Shown here piece after piece: positions 18,200-27,934 of a DNA stretch of 27,934 bases (positions are counted from its first letter, which is position 1; each line of letters begins with the position of its first letter). A program made the position numbers and the translations under genes. Source of the stretch: Penium margaritaceum. Its lineage: Eukaryota > Streptophyta > Zygnematophyceae > Desmidiales > Peniaceae. A model generated the notes under the pieces. That model ran no database searches. It was not told where the DNA came from and worked only from the letters and a program-made list of their open reading frames with translations. The stretch spans positions 2,219 through 30,152 of the forward strand of contig SZWC01015067.1 in assembly GCA_023375785.1 (NCBI GenBank), given 5' to 3'.

Positions 18200-19090
18200 C
18201 TCACGGCTTTCGCGAGGGACGGGATTGTTGTCGAGGACAACGTTGCCGTCAAACTCTGAGGACCCGAAGTGGAAGATTGTGTAAATGACACATAAGGAGA
18301 TACATCCCATCAAGAAGTGTGTAGGTGGCCCAGCCTTTGGGCTATGGAGGTGGCACTTCGAGCTCCACCTCGCGCATAAGGGGATGTTGCACATCATGAA
18401 GGGAATGGAGGCCCTCGACAAAGTGACAGTGATGGACGTGTAGAAGAAGGCCTTTGCAAAGAAGAACATGGACGCGCTCATGCTGCTGGTGTCCGGTACA
18501 GATGAGTCGCATTGGGGCTACTTCTAAGGCTGCACGTCGGCAGCCGAAGCTCGGCAGAAACTCTGCATCATCCATCAATCCTAATTGCTGGCAAACAAAA
18601 TCTTCGCGATGTAGTGAATCATCATAGTGAGAATCGAGAAAGGAGATGAAATCATCACCGCCATGCAACAGATCAAGTAATTCGTCTCACAATGCAATGA
18701 TGTGGGATTGAAGACCGACACACAGATGCAAGCGATAGTCTTCCTCATGGCCCTTCTTGATAGTTGGATCCCTCTCATCACCATCTTGGGAGGATGGAGA
18801 GAGGATAAGCTCACCTATGTCGCAGAGTATCTCCACAATGAGGTGCAGCGACAAGGAGTCCTCGTCTTCCTCATTATCTTTGTCACCAAAATGCATGGCG
18901 GAAAAAGCAGGGAAAAAGGAGGTGGCAGACATGGCGGCAGCAAGAAGGGCGCGTACCGCAACTGCGGCAAGGAGGGCCACTGGGCCCGTGAGTGCACCGA
19001 GAAGGCAAAGGCCGGTGGTAAGGACGCCAAAGGCAAGAAGGAGTTTGTTACCGACACTCAGAACCACTACCTCAAGAAGGCTAACTGGTG
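18200..19090 (+). pseudogene. Element C gag
   Basis: The UBN2-type gag core is recognisable from FGLWRWHFELHLAHKGM onward, with LHIMKGMEAL, NMDALMLLVSGTDESHW and later LLDSWIPLI and LTYVAEYLHNE. A Gly/Lys-rich basic stretch leads to the zinc knuckle at 18954-18995, which reads YRNCGKEGHWAREC. The first Cys of CCHC is Tyr, a single G-to-A change, so zinc binding is lost. Several in-frame stops lie before 18690. Confidence 0.85.
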
Positions 19091-19511
19091 ATGCCTTGCC
19101 TCTGAGGCAAAGGAGCACACCTTGGTCAAGAAGGTAGGGTTCATCAACTACACCAAGTCCAGCAAGTCCATGGTGGTTACTGACGACAAGGTGAAACTTG
19201 CGGCTGGCCAAGGAGATGTGGACGTGGAGGTGGTGGTTGGTGGAAAGCGGGTGCAATGCGTCATCAAGAACGTGCAGCACGTACCTGTCCTGGTTAGCAT
19301 TCTAAGTGTCAGTCGCTTAACAGACAAAGGGTACAAGGTGATCTTGAGGAGAATGGGGGCAGTCGTGCAGAAGGACGGTGGAGATGAGACCCCACTGGAG
19401 GCTAAGCGTGAGGGAGAATCTACATTGTGGAGATCAAGGTATCCCTGTGGCCAAAGATTCATCAGACTCATAGGAACACACCGTCAACATGGCCAAAAGA
19501 GGGGGAGCTAA
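19060..19511 (+). pseudogene. Element C protease
   Basis: After KKANW and a TGA the frame reads CLASEAKEHT, where copia proteases have LDSGA.KEH. Both the catalytic Asp (now Ala) and the Gly of DSGA (now Glu) are changed. The rest follows the fold: KVKLAAGQGDVDVEV, IKNVQHVPVLVSILSVSRLT, GYKVIL. The frame ends at 19511. Without the Asp it cannot be catalytic. Confidence 0.75.
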
Positions 19512-19557
19512 TCTAGATATCTGACACCAACAACTGGGACATTCCTCACCCCTAGTC

Positions 19558-20419
19558 ATGAAGGAGATGGCAAAGCGGGAACAGCTACATGACCCCATCA
19601 TCGACGGTGTGGAAGATGCGACAAATGCAGCGAAGCACAAAAAGTGTGAGCCTTGTATTTTGTGTAAGGCACGGCGTAAACCGTTAAACGAGAACATGAA
19701 TCGCGCCTCAGACCTGCAAGAGGTCGTGCAGGGCGACGTGCGCGGACCATTCAAGACGGCGTCAAAGAGTTGCGCGCGTTGTTTCGACACCTTCATAGAT
19801 GACCAAAGCAGAAAACTCTATGTGTACTTCGTGAAGGACAAAAGGCATGGTCCTGGACTGGCTGAAGGAGGAAGTTTCCGAAGTGGAGAGGCAGACTGGC
19901 CGGAAGGTCAGAGCACTATGCAGTGACAATAAAATAGGAATAAACAATGTTGTATTCATCTTAGTGTAATGGTGTGGCGGAGCGGACAAACTAGATGCTG
20001 CTGGTACGGACATGGTATGGACCATGTTGTTGAATGCGGAAGTGTTACAAAGTTTCTAGGCGGAAGCTGTGTGTACGGAAAACTACACCATCAACCTCAT
20101 CCCTACAGCGGTGCTGAAGGGGAAGAGTGGCTGGAAGATGCCGCAGGAGGTTTAGAAGGGACGCAAGCCAAGTGTGGCAAACCTGAAACTATTCTGGTAC
20201 AAGGCACACGTGATGGTGCAGGCTGCGCAGCAACACAATAACACGTTGGAGCCACGGACAAAGTCGTATCTCTTCCTTGGCTATGGGAGTACACATAAGG
20301 TGTACCGGCTCTACCACATACACAAGGAGGAGGTAATCCACAGCCAAGATGTCGAGTTCGACGAGCAACAAAGCTACATCAGTAGCAATGACGTGGACAT
20401 GGTGGAATCTCCAAAGTGA
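19558..20419 (+). pseudogene. Element C integrase
   Basis: Shows the zinc-site Cys pair in CEPCILCKARRKP, the first Asp in VQGDVRGPF, TFIDDQSRKLYVYFVKDK, then a frameshift into VRALCSDN, where the second Asp sits. It continues as VLQSF with TAG at 20057-20059 in place of Trp before AEAV, NYTINLIPT, PQEV with TAG at 20153-20155 in place of Trp, RKPSVANLKLF, and VYRLYHIHKEEVIHSQDVEF. The HHCC and DDE framework is there but is broken by at least two stops and a frame change. Confidence 0.85.
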
Positions 20420-20829
20420 TGGGAGTGGTTCCAGCTCATCGACTATGAGAAAAAGCTGGCGGACGCCAAAGTTGAGGATGTAGCGTCGGAGGGTGGTGGT
20501 GAATGAGCAGTGGTAGCCAACGGAGAGGACTTTGATGACGATCGAGCTGATGAGGAGATTGACCAGAAGGATCCGGCGGATGAGGCACAAAGGGTGCCAA
20601 GACGCGCAATCCCTGCGGAGTATGCATAGGGCGTTGGTGGAAAAACCACTAGAACAAGAGATGTTTCACCAGAGCGGGAGAGATCCTCAAGGAGCCATCC
20701 TGTTGATGATTTACTAGAGCGTGCAGAATGGGAGGGATCACAGTAGAGCGACGAGGCTCCACCAAAACTGCCACGTCGTAATAAGAGGTAGCCGATAACA
20801 GGGAAGCGCTCTGACGGAAGCACCGGTCA

Positions 20830-21434
20830 ATGGATCCACATGACGCATTGCATGTGGCTGCATCAATAGTGCCAATAACCATAGAGGAGGCACTTGCGCA
20901 GCCCAAAGGGGAAAGATGGAATGTAGTCATAAAATTGGAGCTGGCGACCATTACGGAAAATGACACGTGGGAGCTGGTTGAAAGGCCGAAAGGTACCAAG
21001 GTAATCGGCTCAAAGTGGGTCTTCAAGACCAATTTCACAAAGGAAGGTGTGGCTGAAAATTTCAAGGCACGGCTAGTGGCGAAGGGATACGCGCAACGTA
21101 AGGATAAGACCTACAATGAGACGTTTTCTCCCGTCGTGAAGTTCACAAGCATCAAGGTGATCCTTGTGGTGGCAGCCGGAAGGACACTGAGCTTCACCAA
21201 ACAGACGTAATGACGACCTTCCCCAATGGAATTATAGGGCTAGAATAATTGCTGAGATACTGGTACCAACAGATGGACAGCTTCATGGCACAACTTGGCT
21301 TCAAACACTGTGAGTCAGGTCATTGCGTGTACGTGCGACGCGACAAGCAGCTCCATCAGATCGTTGCATTCTTAGTGGACGGCCTGATTTTGTTCTCAAC
21401 AGATCTGTCGAGCCTACTACAGCTGAATGAGTAG
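20830..21434 (+). pseudogene. Element C reverse transcriptase, with internal deletion
   Basis: Begins with TWELVERPKGTKVIGSKWVF, KARLVAKGYAQ and ETFSPVVKFTSIKVIL. The next block, LHQTDVMTTFPNG (first catalytic Asp region), is in another frame. About 40 residues that normally follow, including YGLKQ.PR.W, are missing before LRYWYQQMDSF. The YVDD active site reads LVDG at about 21379-21390, so the second Asp of the pair is Gly. Confidence 0.85.
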
Positions 21435-21512
21435 CTGGAGATCAGATTCTAGATGCCGGACATGGAGGAGCTAGAGTAATACCTCGAGGTGAGCATCACC
21501 CGGATCTGAAGG

Positions 21513-22379
21513 GTGCACACACTTGAGCTGAGGCAAGCCAAATACGCCACCGAGTTGCTGAAGCGCTACGGCATGGATTGTAAACCAGTTGGCATTCCTG
21601 TCTCCACGACCTGTGAATTGAGTGTTGCAGTGACACTCCAAACAAAAGAAGAGCTGGAGGATATGGCAGAGGTTTCCTACCAATCGGCGGTGGGCAGCCT
21701 CATGTACGCCATGGTGGCGACTCGACCAGACTTGGCCCACGCGGTGTGCAAAGTGATCAGGTATGTGGCCGATCCAGGGCCACTACATTGGAAGGTGGTC
21801 AAGCGTATCCTCCGCTACCTGCAGGCGACACGGCACACGTGCTTGAGGTTTAACAGAAAAGGACGATCCGACCCTTTGTGTCTAGTATGCAAAACGAATA
21901 TAGACTACGCTGGCGATGTAGAAAGGTAAAAGTCCACATCTGGCAACATGTTATTCCTTGCTCGTGTAGAGGTCTCCTGGTGTAGCACAAAGCAAGACTG
22001 CATCACCACCTCCACAGTAGAGTCGGAGTACATCACGTTGGCCGAAGCGGTCAATGAGGTGGTGTAGCTTCGCAGGTTGATGGGGGAGCTGGACGTGGCG
22101 CAGCAAGAGCCAATGGTGATGCAAGAGGACAACACCAATGCTATCTCTCTGACCAACAACCCAACGTAGCATCGGAGGAAAAAGCACATCGACGTGTCCT
22201 ACCATTACGCGTGGGCCATGATGGAAAAGGGACAGGTGGTGCTGCAGCACTGCAGCACGCGCCACATTCTTGTGGATTGCTTGACCAAAGCACAACCAGT
22301 GGATCGGCATGTGATGAGTGTGGCCGGACTTGGGATGACCAGCTGTGAAGGGCTGAAGGTCCCAGTGGACGATGAGTGA
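21513..22379 (+). pseudogene. Element C RT C-terminus and RNase H
   Basis: Contains QAKYATELLKRYGM, YQSAVGSLMYAMVATRPDLA and HWKVVKRILRYLQAT of the RT connection domain, then RNase H with NIDYAGDVER, STSGNMLFL, STVESEYITLAEA, MQEDNTNAISL and KKHIDVSYHYA, ending with VDCLTKAQPVDRH. The RNase H Asp of DADY is Asp here (NIDY). Stops at 21927-21929, 22065-22067 (Trp expected) and 22167-22169 interrupt it. The final stop is at 22377-22379, just before the polypurine tract. Confidence 0.88.
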
Positions 22380-22410
22380 GAGCAAGTAGGAGCAGCGGGC
22401 ATGGAAGGTA

Positions 22411-22422
22411 CAAGGGGGCGTA
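22411..22422 (+). other. Element C polypurine tract
   Basis: CAAGGGGGCGTA directly precedes the TGTTGTA start of the right LTR, the expected plus-strand primer position. Confidence 0.7.
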
Positions 22423-23392
22423 TGTTGTATTTTGCCCCTTAGCATGCCCTAGTGTGGCGCCGAGAGGCGTCGACAAACCGTGGGAGGCCGGAATATCCTT
22501 TCATTTTACTCTAGATACCTAGATAGTGCTTCAAATGTACATTGGATTAATGTTCCTAAAAGTTGACAAGTCGTTGAATGCGGTGGAAGTCGAATCACCG
22601 GAATCAGACAAGTAACGAGGGAGATATGGGCTTCCAACGTTGAGGTGTGTGCTGTGGCTCGAGGAGTCGGCCGCGATTCGACTGCCAGTGGAAAATCCAC
22701 CAGAGCGAGTAACAAATGTACATATGGTAATCTAGTCCCGGAAGACTGCCGAGGCGTCCGGTGGATACGATCCACCGGAAGCATTTGTGCAAGTTGTTAC
22801 TGAGGGACTTCGCCAAAATCCTTGCTCGGAGTCTGAAACTCAAAAGTACAGTTGGTTACTCGGGGACTTCATCGAAATTCTGACTGCAGGTATGCGGACA
22901 GGTTTCAAACCACGTCAATCCCCATCACCAAACTTGATAATTAACTCATTGAAACACACCCAAAAAGCACAGGGGGTACCACCACTGTGTAAAGGGACAT
23001 CTGTGCCTCCAGAAAGGCATTTTTATGGGTCCTCCATGTGTGAGGGCGCTTGGACTGGCGGACATCGTGCGCTCCAACATCTGAGCGGCTGGATTGGGGT
23101 GGCGGACTTTTGCTGACGTAGCGGGAGCGAAGGTTAACAAAATCGTACGCGGTTTGATCCCTTAGGAAGTTTGAGACTAGCCCTACAACTCGTCAGTTCA
23201 TGTCCACGTCCAGAAACTCATGAAAAATACTGTTATGCCCTTTGCAAAAGTTTCTATCTTGCAACTCTTTCCAACTCCCACAAGCATTGCGTGAGGCGAC
23301 CACAAAGCTCACACTTAGACTCAGAACTCGCACAAAACAAAGACGTGAACACGATGAAGTCCCGTCGGAGCATGTTGGAACTGCCACACACA
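22423..23392 (+). repeat. Element C 3' LTR
   Basis: Full-length partner of 17155-18141, starting TGTTGTATTTTGCCCC and ending CACACA. The GGTGGAT hairpin is at 22757-22779. It ends exactly where element E integrase sequence resumes. Confidence 0.9.
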
Positions 23393-24482
23393 GCAGTGAT
23401 TTTCTGACACAAATTTGCGCAACGATCATACCATCATTCATACGGAGTGATGTGGTCTGGAAGCTGCCTGTGAGGAACCTATTTCCACACCAAGTGATGT
23501 ACTTCATGGCCTCATAAGCAAAAGCTTCATACATGCTAGACTCAAATATTATAGTGTGAACCCCATCCGCCAGAGTACGATTCCAGTATTTAGAAACATT
23601 GTTCTGCTCTGGGGGATAGGAGGCAAAAATACTCGAACAGCAGACTGACCGATGTAAGAAAATGGAGTTCAGGTCAGACGAACTGGCCACCAAGATCGGA
23701 GCAAAATACCTCTAGCTTGTGCTTACGAGCACATTTTGCCTACTGGCCAGGAGTCAATTATGGGAGAAACTTCACCCTTCAAAAGGAGGGGAAACATCCA
23801 ACGAAAGCATGAATAATCATCTGTCGGACAAAAGACATAACAACCGCCACCGAGGAACTCGACCAGAAATGGTCCCATGACATCAACATGAACATGAGTG
23901 AGCGGCTCATGGGTGTGAGCTGTAGATACAAGGAAAAGGTGAACGATGCTTTTTTCCTGGCACAAAATCCTTGGAGTCAGAAGTGTAGGGAGCAAGGAAA
24001 GTGGCAAGCATCCAGAACAGTGCACGATTATGACACAACAAGATGTGAATGCTAAGGATGCTCAAAATGGCACAGGAAACGATGCAACAAGTGTGTATTA
24101 TTAACAAAGGGAGGGACAACATGTACGTGAGCAACCACAGCAACGGACATGCCAGGTGTAAACAGAGGTATACGAAACAATTCTTCACAACGAAGGCCAC
24201 GGAGCCGAACATGCCCAGAGGAATGCAAGGAAATGGTACCGACGCCATAAGACGCCAAAAGTCCATACCCCGATGATCGAGGGTGGTGACCAAGAGCAAG
24301 CTCACCTCAAGTGCCGGCACATACAGTAAATCAGGTAGGAACACATCACTCAAGGGGCTAGTGAACCATACGACACTGACACCCTGGACAGGAAGCACCT
24401 AATATGGACTATTATAGACAAAATGGACGTCCCTGATAGGCCCCCACACCGCCAATCACACTAATGCGCGCACAGTAGATAG
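23393..24482 (-). pseudogene. Copia relict E, protease and integrase (right of insertion)
   Basis: Read on the minus strand from 24482: GPIRDVHFVYNSPY, a TAG at 24399-24401 where Gln is expected, LPVQGVSVVWF, DVFLPDLLYVPALEVSLL (protease), then KKHRSPF, HVHVDVMGPF (first integrase Asp), TDDYSCFRW, and, after frame changes, PEQNNVSKYWNRTLADGV near 23590. The last matches QNGVSERWNRT in element A, and the catalytic Glu is Lys. Then come EAMKYITW and TPYE with a stop, up to the element C LTR edge. The DSGA protease site would lie to the right but is cut off by element D. Same clade as A and B, and the oldest layer of the nest. Confidence 0.82.
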
Positions 24483-25405
24483 TGTTGGGAAAGGACCCAT
24501 CCGGCTCAGTTTCAGGTCCACAGGAGCAAGTTCCAGGAAACTACCAGATGCCTGTTCCGATTGTCAATCCAAATTCACCATTGGAAAGATCAGGTGGCAA
24601 AATGTTTACGGTCCAAGTTTGAGGCCGATCCAACGGTCGGATTGGGAGATATGATTTTTCGAAGTTTCCGGGGTCATCGACCGCCGATATCTGGGTGACC
24701 ATGGGCGATGGCTCCATGCCTTAGCCTGAGAAAAGGAAAAGGCAAGAGGTCCAGGGTCAAGACCTGATGGGAGAAATATCCAAAAAGGTCCTAGATTCTT
24801 GGGCTGCCTTGTCAGAGTGTGCTGACTAGGAAAAAGGTACCTCTCCTTATTTTTTAGGTGAGGTGAGATCCTTGTGTGCTAGCCATGGACACATGGCGAT
24901 TCTCCATGGGATTGTGGGTTATGTGACCACTAGGAGTGTGCCATGAGAGCATTTTCTAGCTCTCTAGGTCGTGTGTGAGTGGTCAGCCTGATTGCTAGGC
25001 TGATTTCCTCTCTTGTGTGAGATTATGGACTCTAGTGTGTGAGCCTTAGCCTCCATGGCTAAGTGGTGTGGCTTGTGAGAGGGCTGACTTGCCCAAGCTC
25101 TAGCTCTATATGTACTCCATCATTTTGANTGTGTGCTAGCCATGGACACATGGCGATTCTCCATGGGATTGTGGGTTATGTGACCACTAGGAGTGTGCCA
25201 TGAGAGCATTTTCTAGCTCTCTAGGTCGTGTGTGAGTGGTCAGCCTGATTGCTAGGCTGATTTCCTCTCTTGTGTGAGATAATGGACTCTAGTGTGTGAG
25301 CCTTAGCCTCCATGGCTAAGTGATGTGGCTTGTGAGAGGGCTGACTTGCCCAAGCTCTAGCTCTATATGTACTCCATCATTTTGAGTGATTTAAAAACCA
25401 TTATT
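24483..25405 (+). repeat. Element D putative 5' LTR
   Basis: Starts TGTTGGGAAAGG exactly where element E protease homology stops, and ends before the gag leader. TATATGTA at 25364 (and at 25107 in the duplicate) could be a TATA box. No partner LTR lies in the window, and I see no convincing primer-binding site after it, so the right edge is a guess. The internal duplication at the N inflates its length by 257 bases. Confidence 0.5.
24873..25385. repeat. 256-bp tandem duplication joined by a single N
   Basis: Copy 1 is 24873-25128 and copy 2 is 25130-25385, with N at 25129 between them. I see two differences between the copies. The architecture is the same as at 7667-8351 (overlap, one N, overlap), so this is very probably another unmerged contig overlap. 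Confidence 0.9.
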
Positions 25406-26430
25406 GAGCACAAGTGATGCCCTTTCAGTCCCACATGCTCGCTGCTCCAAGGCTCCCTCTCTCTCCTCCAGATCCATCAGATAGGAGCTCCCTCTACCCC
25501 TTCCTTTGTTCCTTGTGTTCGTTGGGTGCAGCCGCAACAACAGTCACAATTTCAGCCACAGCAAGCAAAACAGTCTCAGCAGTTACAGTCACGACTCTAT
25601 CGCTCTCACAGCACCACCAGCCAGAGCAGCAGCAGCTAGCACCGCAGCCAGAGCAGCAGCCACAGCCTGCATTCTCAGCCAGCCCCGGCACAAGCCAATC
25701 CCTTGATGCATGAAGGCTTGGCAGCAGCAGAGGCTATTGGCCTTTCGTGTGCCTTCCTTGACGCTGCCGCTGCTGCTGCTGCTGCTAACTTTGCTCCCAC
25801 TGCCTGTGTCTGTCGTGCCCCTTCTGCCACTGCTGGTGGTCGTGCTGAAGATGAGTTTGCTTAGGCCACCTCCACCTACGGCCCTTTGCTGGGAGCTTCC
25901 GTGAACATAGCCACTCTGCTCTCAGAAAAATCAGGTGCATATGCTGTCTCTGCTGCCTCTGCAGCCACATCGACCTCGTCTGCTATCCAATTTACCACGG
26001 TTACCATTCTCTCCTCCATCGTCTTCACTGCACCATTCACCTCTCCCACCACTGCTCGGGTCTACAACCTTGTCACCGCTTGTGCAACTCAGCAGCCGTC
26101 TTCATGACTGCCTTGACTGTCTTCTTGTGTCTCGTGGTCTCAGCCACGTCGTAGATATCTGTTCTTCCCCCCTCTATAACTGATGTGTTCCCATCCCCGT
26201 TCGTAATGCTCCCGTGTCCTTCATGTGGTAAGTACTCTGCTTGACCCCTTCTTCCATCCTTCTTCCATTTAGTGGATCCTTTCTTGGTATTGTGGCCTTC
26301 CAGTCAGTTGCCCCCCTTGTGGTCTCACGTGTCAGCATTCCACACTCTTTTCATGCCCACTAGGGCGAGGGAAACACTGCCAAGATTTATGCTGCCTGCC
26401 TTGTTACCCTCTTCTTCTTCATCTTCCATC
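25406..26430 (+). other. Element D leader / Ala- and Gln-rich region
   Basis: Low-complexity frames rich in Gln and Pro (25600-25690) and then in Ala, Ser and Thr (25720-26107), with stops between them. The region corresponds in position to the Ala-rich 5' part of element B. It may be leader or a decayed gag extension. No domain is recognised. Confidence 0.4.
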
Positions 26431-27881
26431 ATGCCAGACTACAAAGCAACTGTAGCAGAGCTCCAGAAACAGCTGCTGCAGACTCGTCTAGCCCAAGAGT
26501 CTGTCAAGAATCTTTAGCAAGATGCTGACACCACAAAAGATGAGTTGGCCGAGATTGTTGCTGAGTTCGTGATCAAACACTTTGCTAAGAATTTTCTTAC
26601 TGACGCTGATGTTGCTGCTGCTAAAACCACTGCAGCCATTGGCCCCTCGTCCACTGGGCACACCAAAAATTCACAGATTGCTCTCACCGCTGGTGGCACT
26701 TGGTCATCTGATGCTGCTGCCTTTTCTCGAGTGCTCTTGCCTCATACACGCCAACACAACTTTGAGACGCTACTGCCGCAATTCACAACCAAGCTCACTT
26801 TCTCCTCTTAAGAAGTTCACTTAAGCACATGCGCTCAGGGTGAGCAACTCCAGCAGTACTTTTTTTGCCTGATCCTTCTTCTGCCATTCCCTTTCTTCAT
26901 TGGCCCCCTGAATCTGCACGCATTTTTTGTGTGCTCATCAATGCTGGCCCTGAAAATCTCACTGATGAGATTGGCTCTTACAACGTGGACACTGCACGCG
27001 ACACTCTTGCGAACCTTGTTGGCGCCTATGAACTCATTCGTTGCTGCAACACCGTCAGTAGCCATGCTACGCAGAGTGCACTCACTGCGTACTTCAATCA
27101 GCTTCACATGCATGTAGACGAGACAAATAATGAGTACTGGGCTTACAGCCTGAAGCTGCTTCCTGACCTTGGTAAGGCTTCTCCTGAGAAAATGTCTATC
27201 AACCTGTCCATTATTACCAGTCTCATTCTTGAGTCGTCTGACATCTACACTCATGTACCTGCTGTTGAGCTTGAGTGCCTCACTTTGGAGCCCGTCGCCG
27301 CTGATGCACCTCCTGGAATGACGTGCTTTTCAATTTCTCCATAACTCAAGGATTAGTGGAGTAACCTGAAGAAAAAATTGGTTCACTCTGCTATCGTTGT
27401 TGTTACCACTTATACACCCTCCTCTTATTTCTCATCTTCTGCCACAACCAACACCACCTCCTCTGTTGATGGTTCTCATGTCGTGCTTGGTGCGGGTCGT
27501 GGGCGTGGTAGAGGCGGGCGTGTCGGAGGTCCTAGCAATGGTGGGGGTTGCAGCGGTAGGGATCATGGAACCTCCTCGTCCTTTTCTTCCTCTCCCTCTG
27601 GCACCACCTGTTGGACCTGTAGAGAAATTGGGCACTCCGTCCCAAAGTGTCCGCACCCTCCATATTATGCTCTCCTTGCAGCTGCCATGCAGGCACATTG
27701 GATGCGGAACACTACGGCCACAACTCTGTCTACCAGTGCCATCTCCACTCCTCTCACTGGATCCGCCAACACTTTCACTCCTAATGGTTCTTCTTGCAGC
27801 ACTACCACCACTGGTCAGCTTCATCATGTTGATGCCATGCCCCCGGGACCCATTGGCCCTGGCTGGCTTCCTCCTCCTTGA
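26431..27881 (+). pseudogene. Element D gag (runs towards the window end)
   Basis: The ATG at 26431 starts MPDYKATVAELQKQLLQTRL, a coiled-coil-like helix aligning with the start of element B gag. A TAG at 26515-26517 (probably former CAG) interrupts it. The core shows LLPQFTTKLTFSS and a stop at 26809-26811, then a frame change to RIFCVLINAGPENLTDEIG, VGAYELIR, NNEYWAYSLKLLPD and DIYTHVPAVELECL. After a stop at 27342-27344 a Gly/Arg-rich segment leads to an intact CCHC knuckle, CWTCREIGHSVPKC (about 27608-27649), and a Pro-rich end with stop at 27879-27881. Pol would lie beyond the window. A relative of element B with fewer defects but still non-coding as it stands. Confidence 0.82.
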
Positions 27882-27918
27882 CAGCCTGCCTTCTATGCAC
27901 CTCCATCTGCCTTTTTCT

Positions 27919-27934
27919 CCCCCCCCCTCCCCCC
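27919..27934. repeat. Poly-C at contig end
   Basis: Nine C, one T and six C close the window, mirroring the poly-C at its start. Confidence 0.9.

Larger units (their letters stand above)
17155..23392 (+). mobile_element. Ty1/copia retrotransposon C (plus strand)
   Basis: Direct repeats of 987 and 970 bp bracket an internal region with gag, protease, integrase, RT and RNase H in copia order. Both LTRs start TGTTGTA and end CACACA. A degenerate primer-binding site follows the left one and a polypurine tract precedes the right one. Flanking 5-mers CAAGT (left) and GCAGT (right) may be a decayed target-site duplication. LTR divergence is high by eye and the coding region is full of stops, so it is old. 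It belongs to a different lineage from A, B, D and E. Confidence 0.93.

Noticed and set aside
18954..18995. Zinc-finger host gene
   Set aside because: The CCHC motif lies after a copia gag core and between LTRs, so it is a nucleocapsid knuckle, and its first Cys is lost. The knuckles at 7107-7148, 12158-12199 and 27608-27649 are likewise gag.

Overview
This window is a eukaryotic contig from a green plant or green alga. Three things suggest this: the 3' end of a plant-type starch synthase gene, several Ty1/copia retrotransposons whose primer-binding site matches initiator tRNA-Met, and premature stops that mostly look like C-to-T decay at CHG and CG sites, the contexts plants methylate. I cannot name the species. 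Both ends of the window run into poly-C, which suggests the contig broke at homopolymers.

Layout. (1) 1-1585: the last exon of a starch synthase IV-like gene (about 195-380, + strand), then about 1.2 kb of flank with a GCA microsatellite and a 25-base poly-G. (2) 1612-10255: copia element A on the minus strand. It has two LTR copies about 96% alike, a clear primer-binding site, a polypurine tract, and one gag-pol frame (9002 down to 2555). That frame is broken only by single-base stop mutations and by a duplication at an N. (3) 10256-14095: copia element B, same clade but + strand, lacking visible LTRs, the protease active-site segment and all of RT/RNase H. (4) 14096-15556: unassigned sequence with an LTR-like edge and a tRNA/SINE-like stretch. 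(5) 15557-16501: the 3' end of a hAT DNA transposon with the C-terminal dimerisation domain of its transposase (minus strand). (6) 16780-24482: a nested structure. An old minus-strand copia relict of the A/B clade (element E) is split inside its integrase by a + strand copia element of another lineage (element C, 17155-23392, LTRs of almost 1 kb). (7) 24483-27934: the 5' LTR and gag of a + strand copia element (D), which interrupts the protease region of E and runs off the window.

Nothing here looks like a working multi-gene system. It is a transposon graveyard next to one host gene. The most useful observations are: the host exon; the mutational signature that explains nearly all the stops; two single-N tandem duplications that look like assembly seams; paired hairpins and a cluster of TGACGTCA sites in the leader of element A; an 87-bp near-perfect palindrome inside its integrase; and the parallel loss of protease catalytic residues in unrelated elements.
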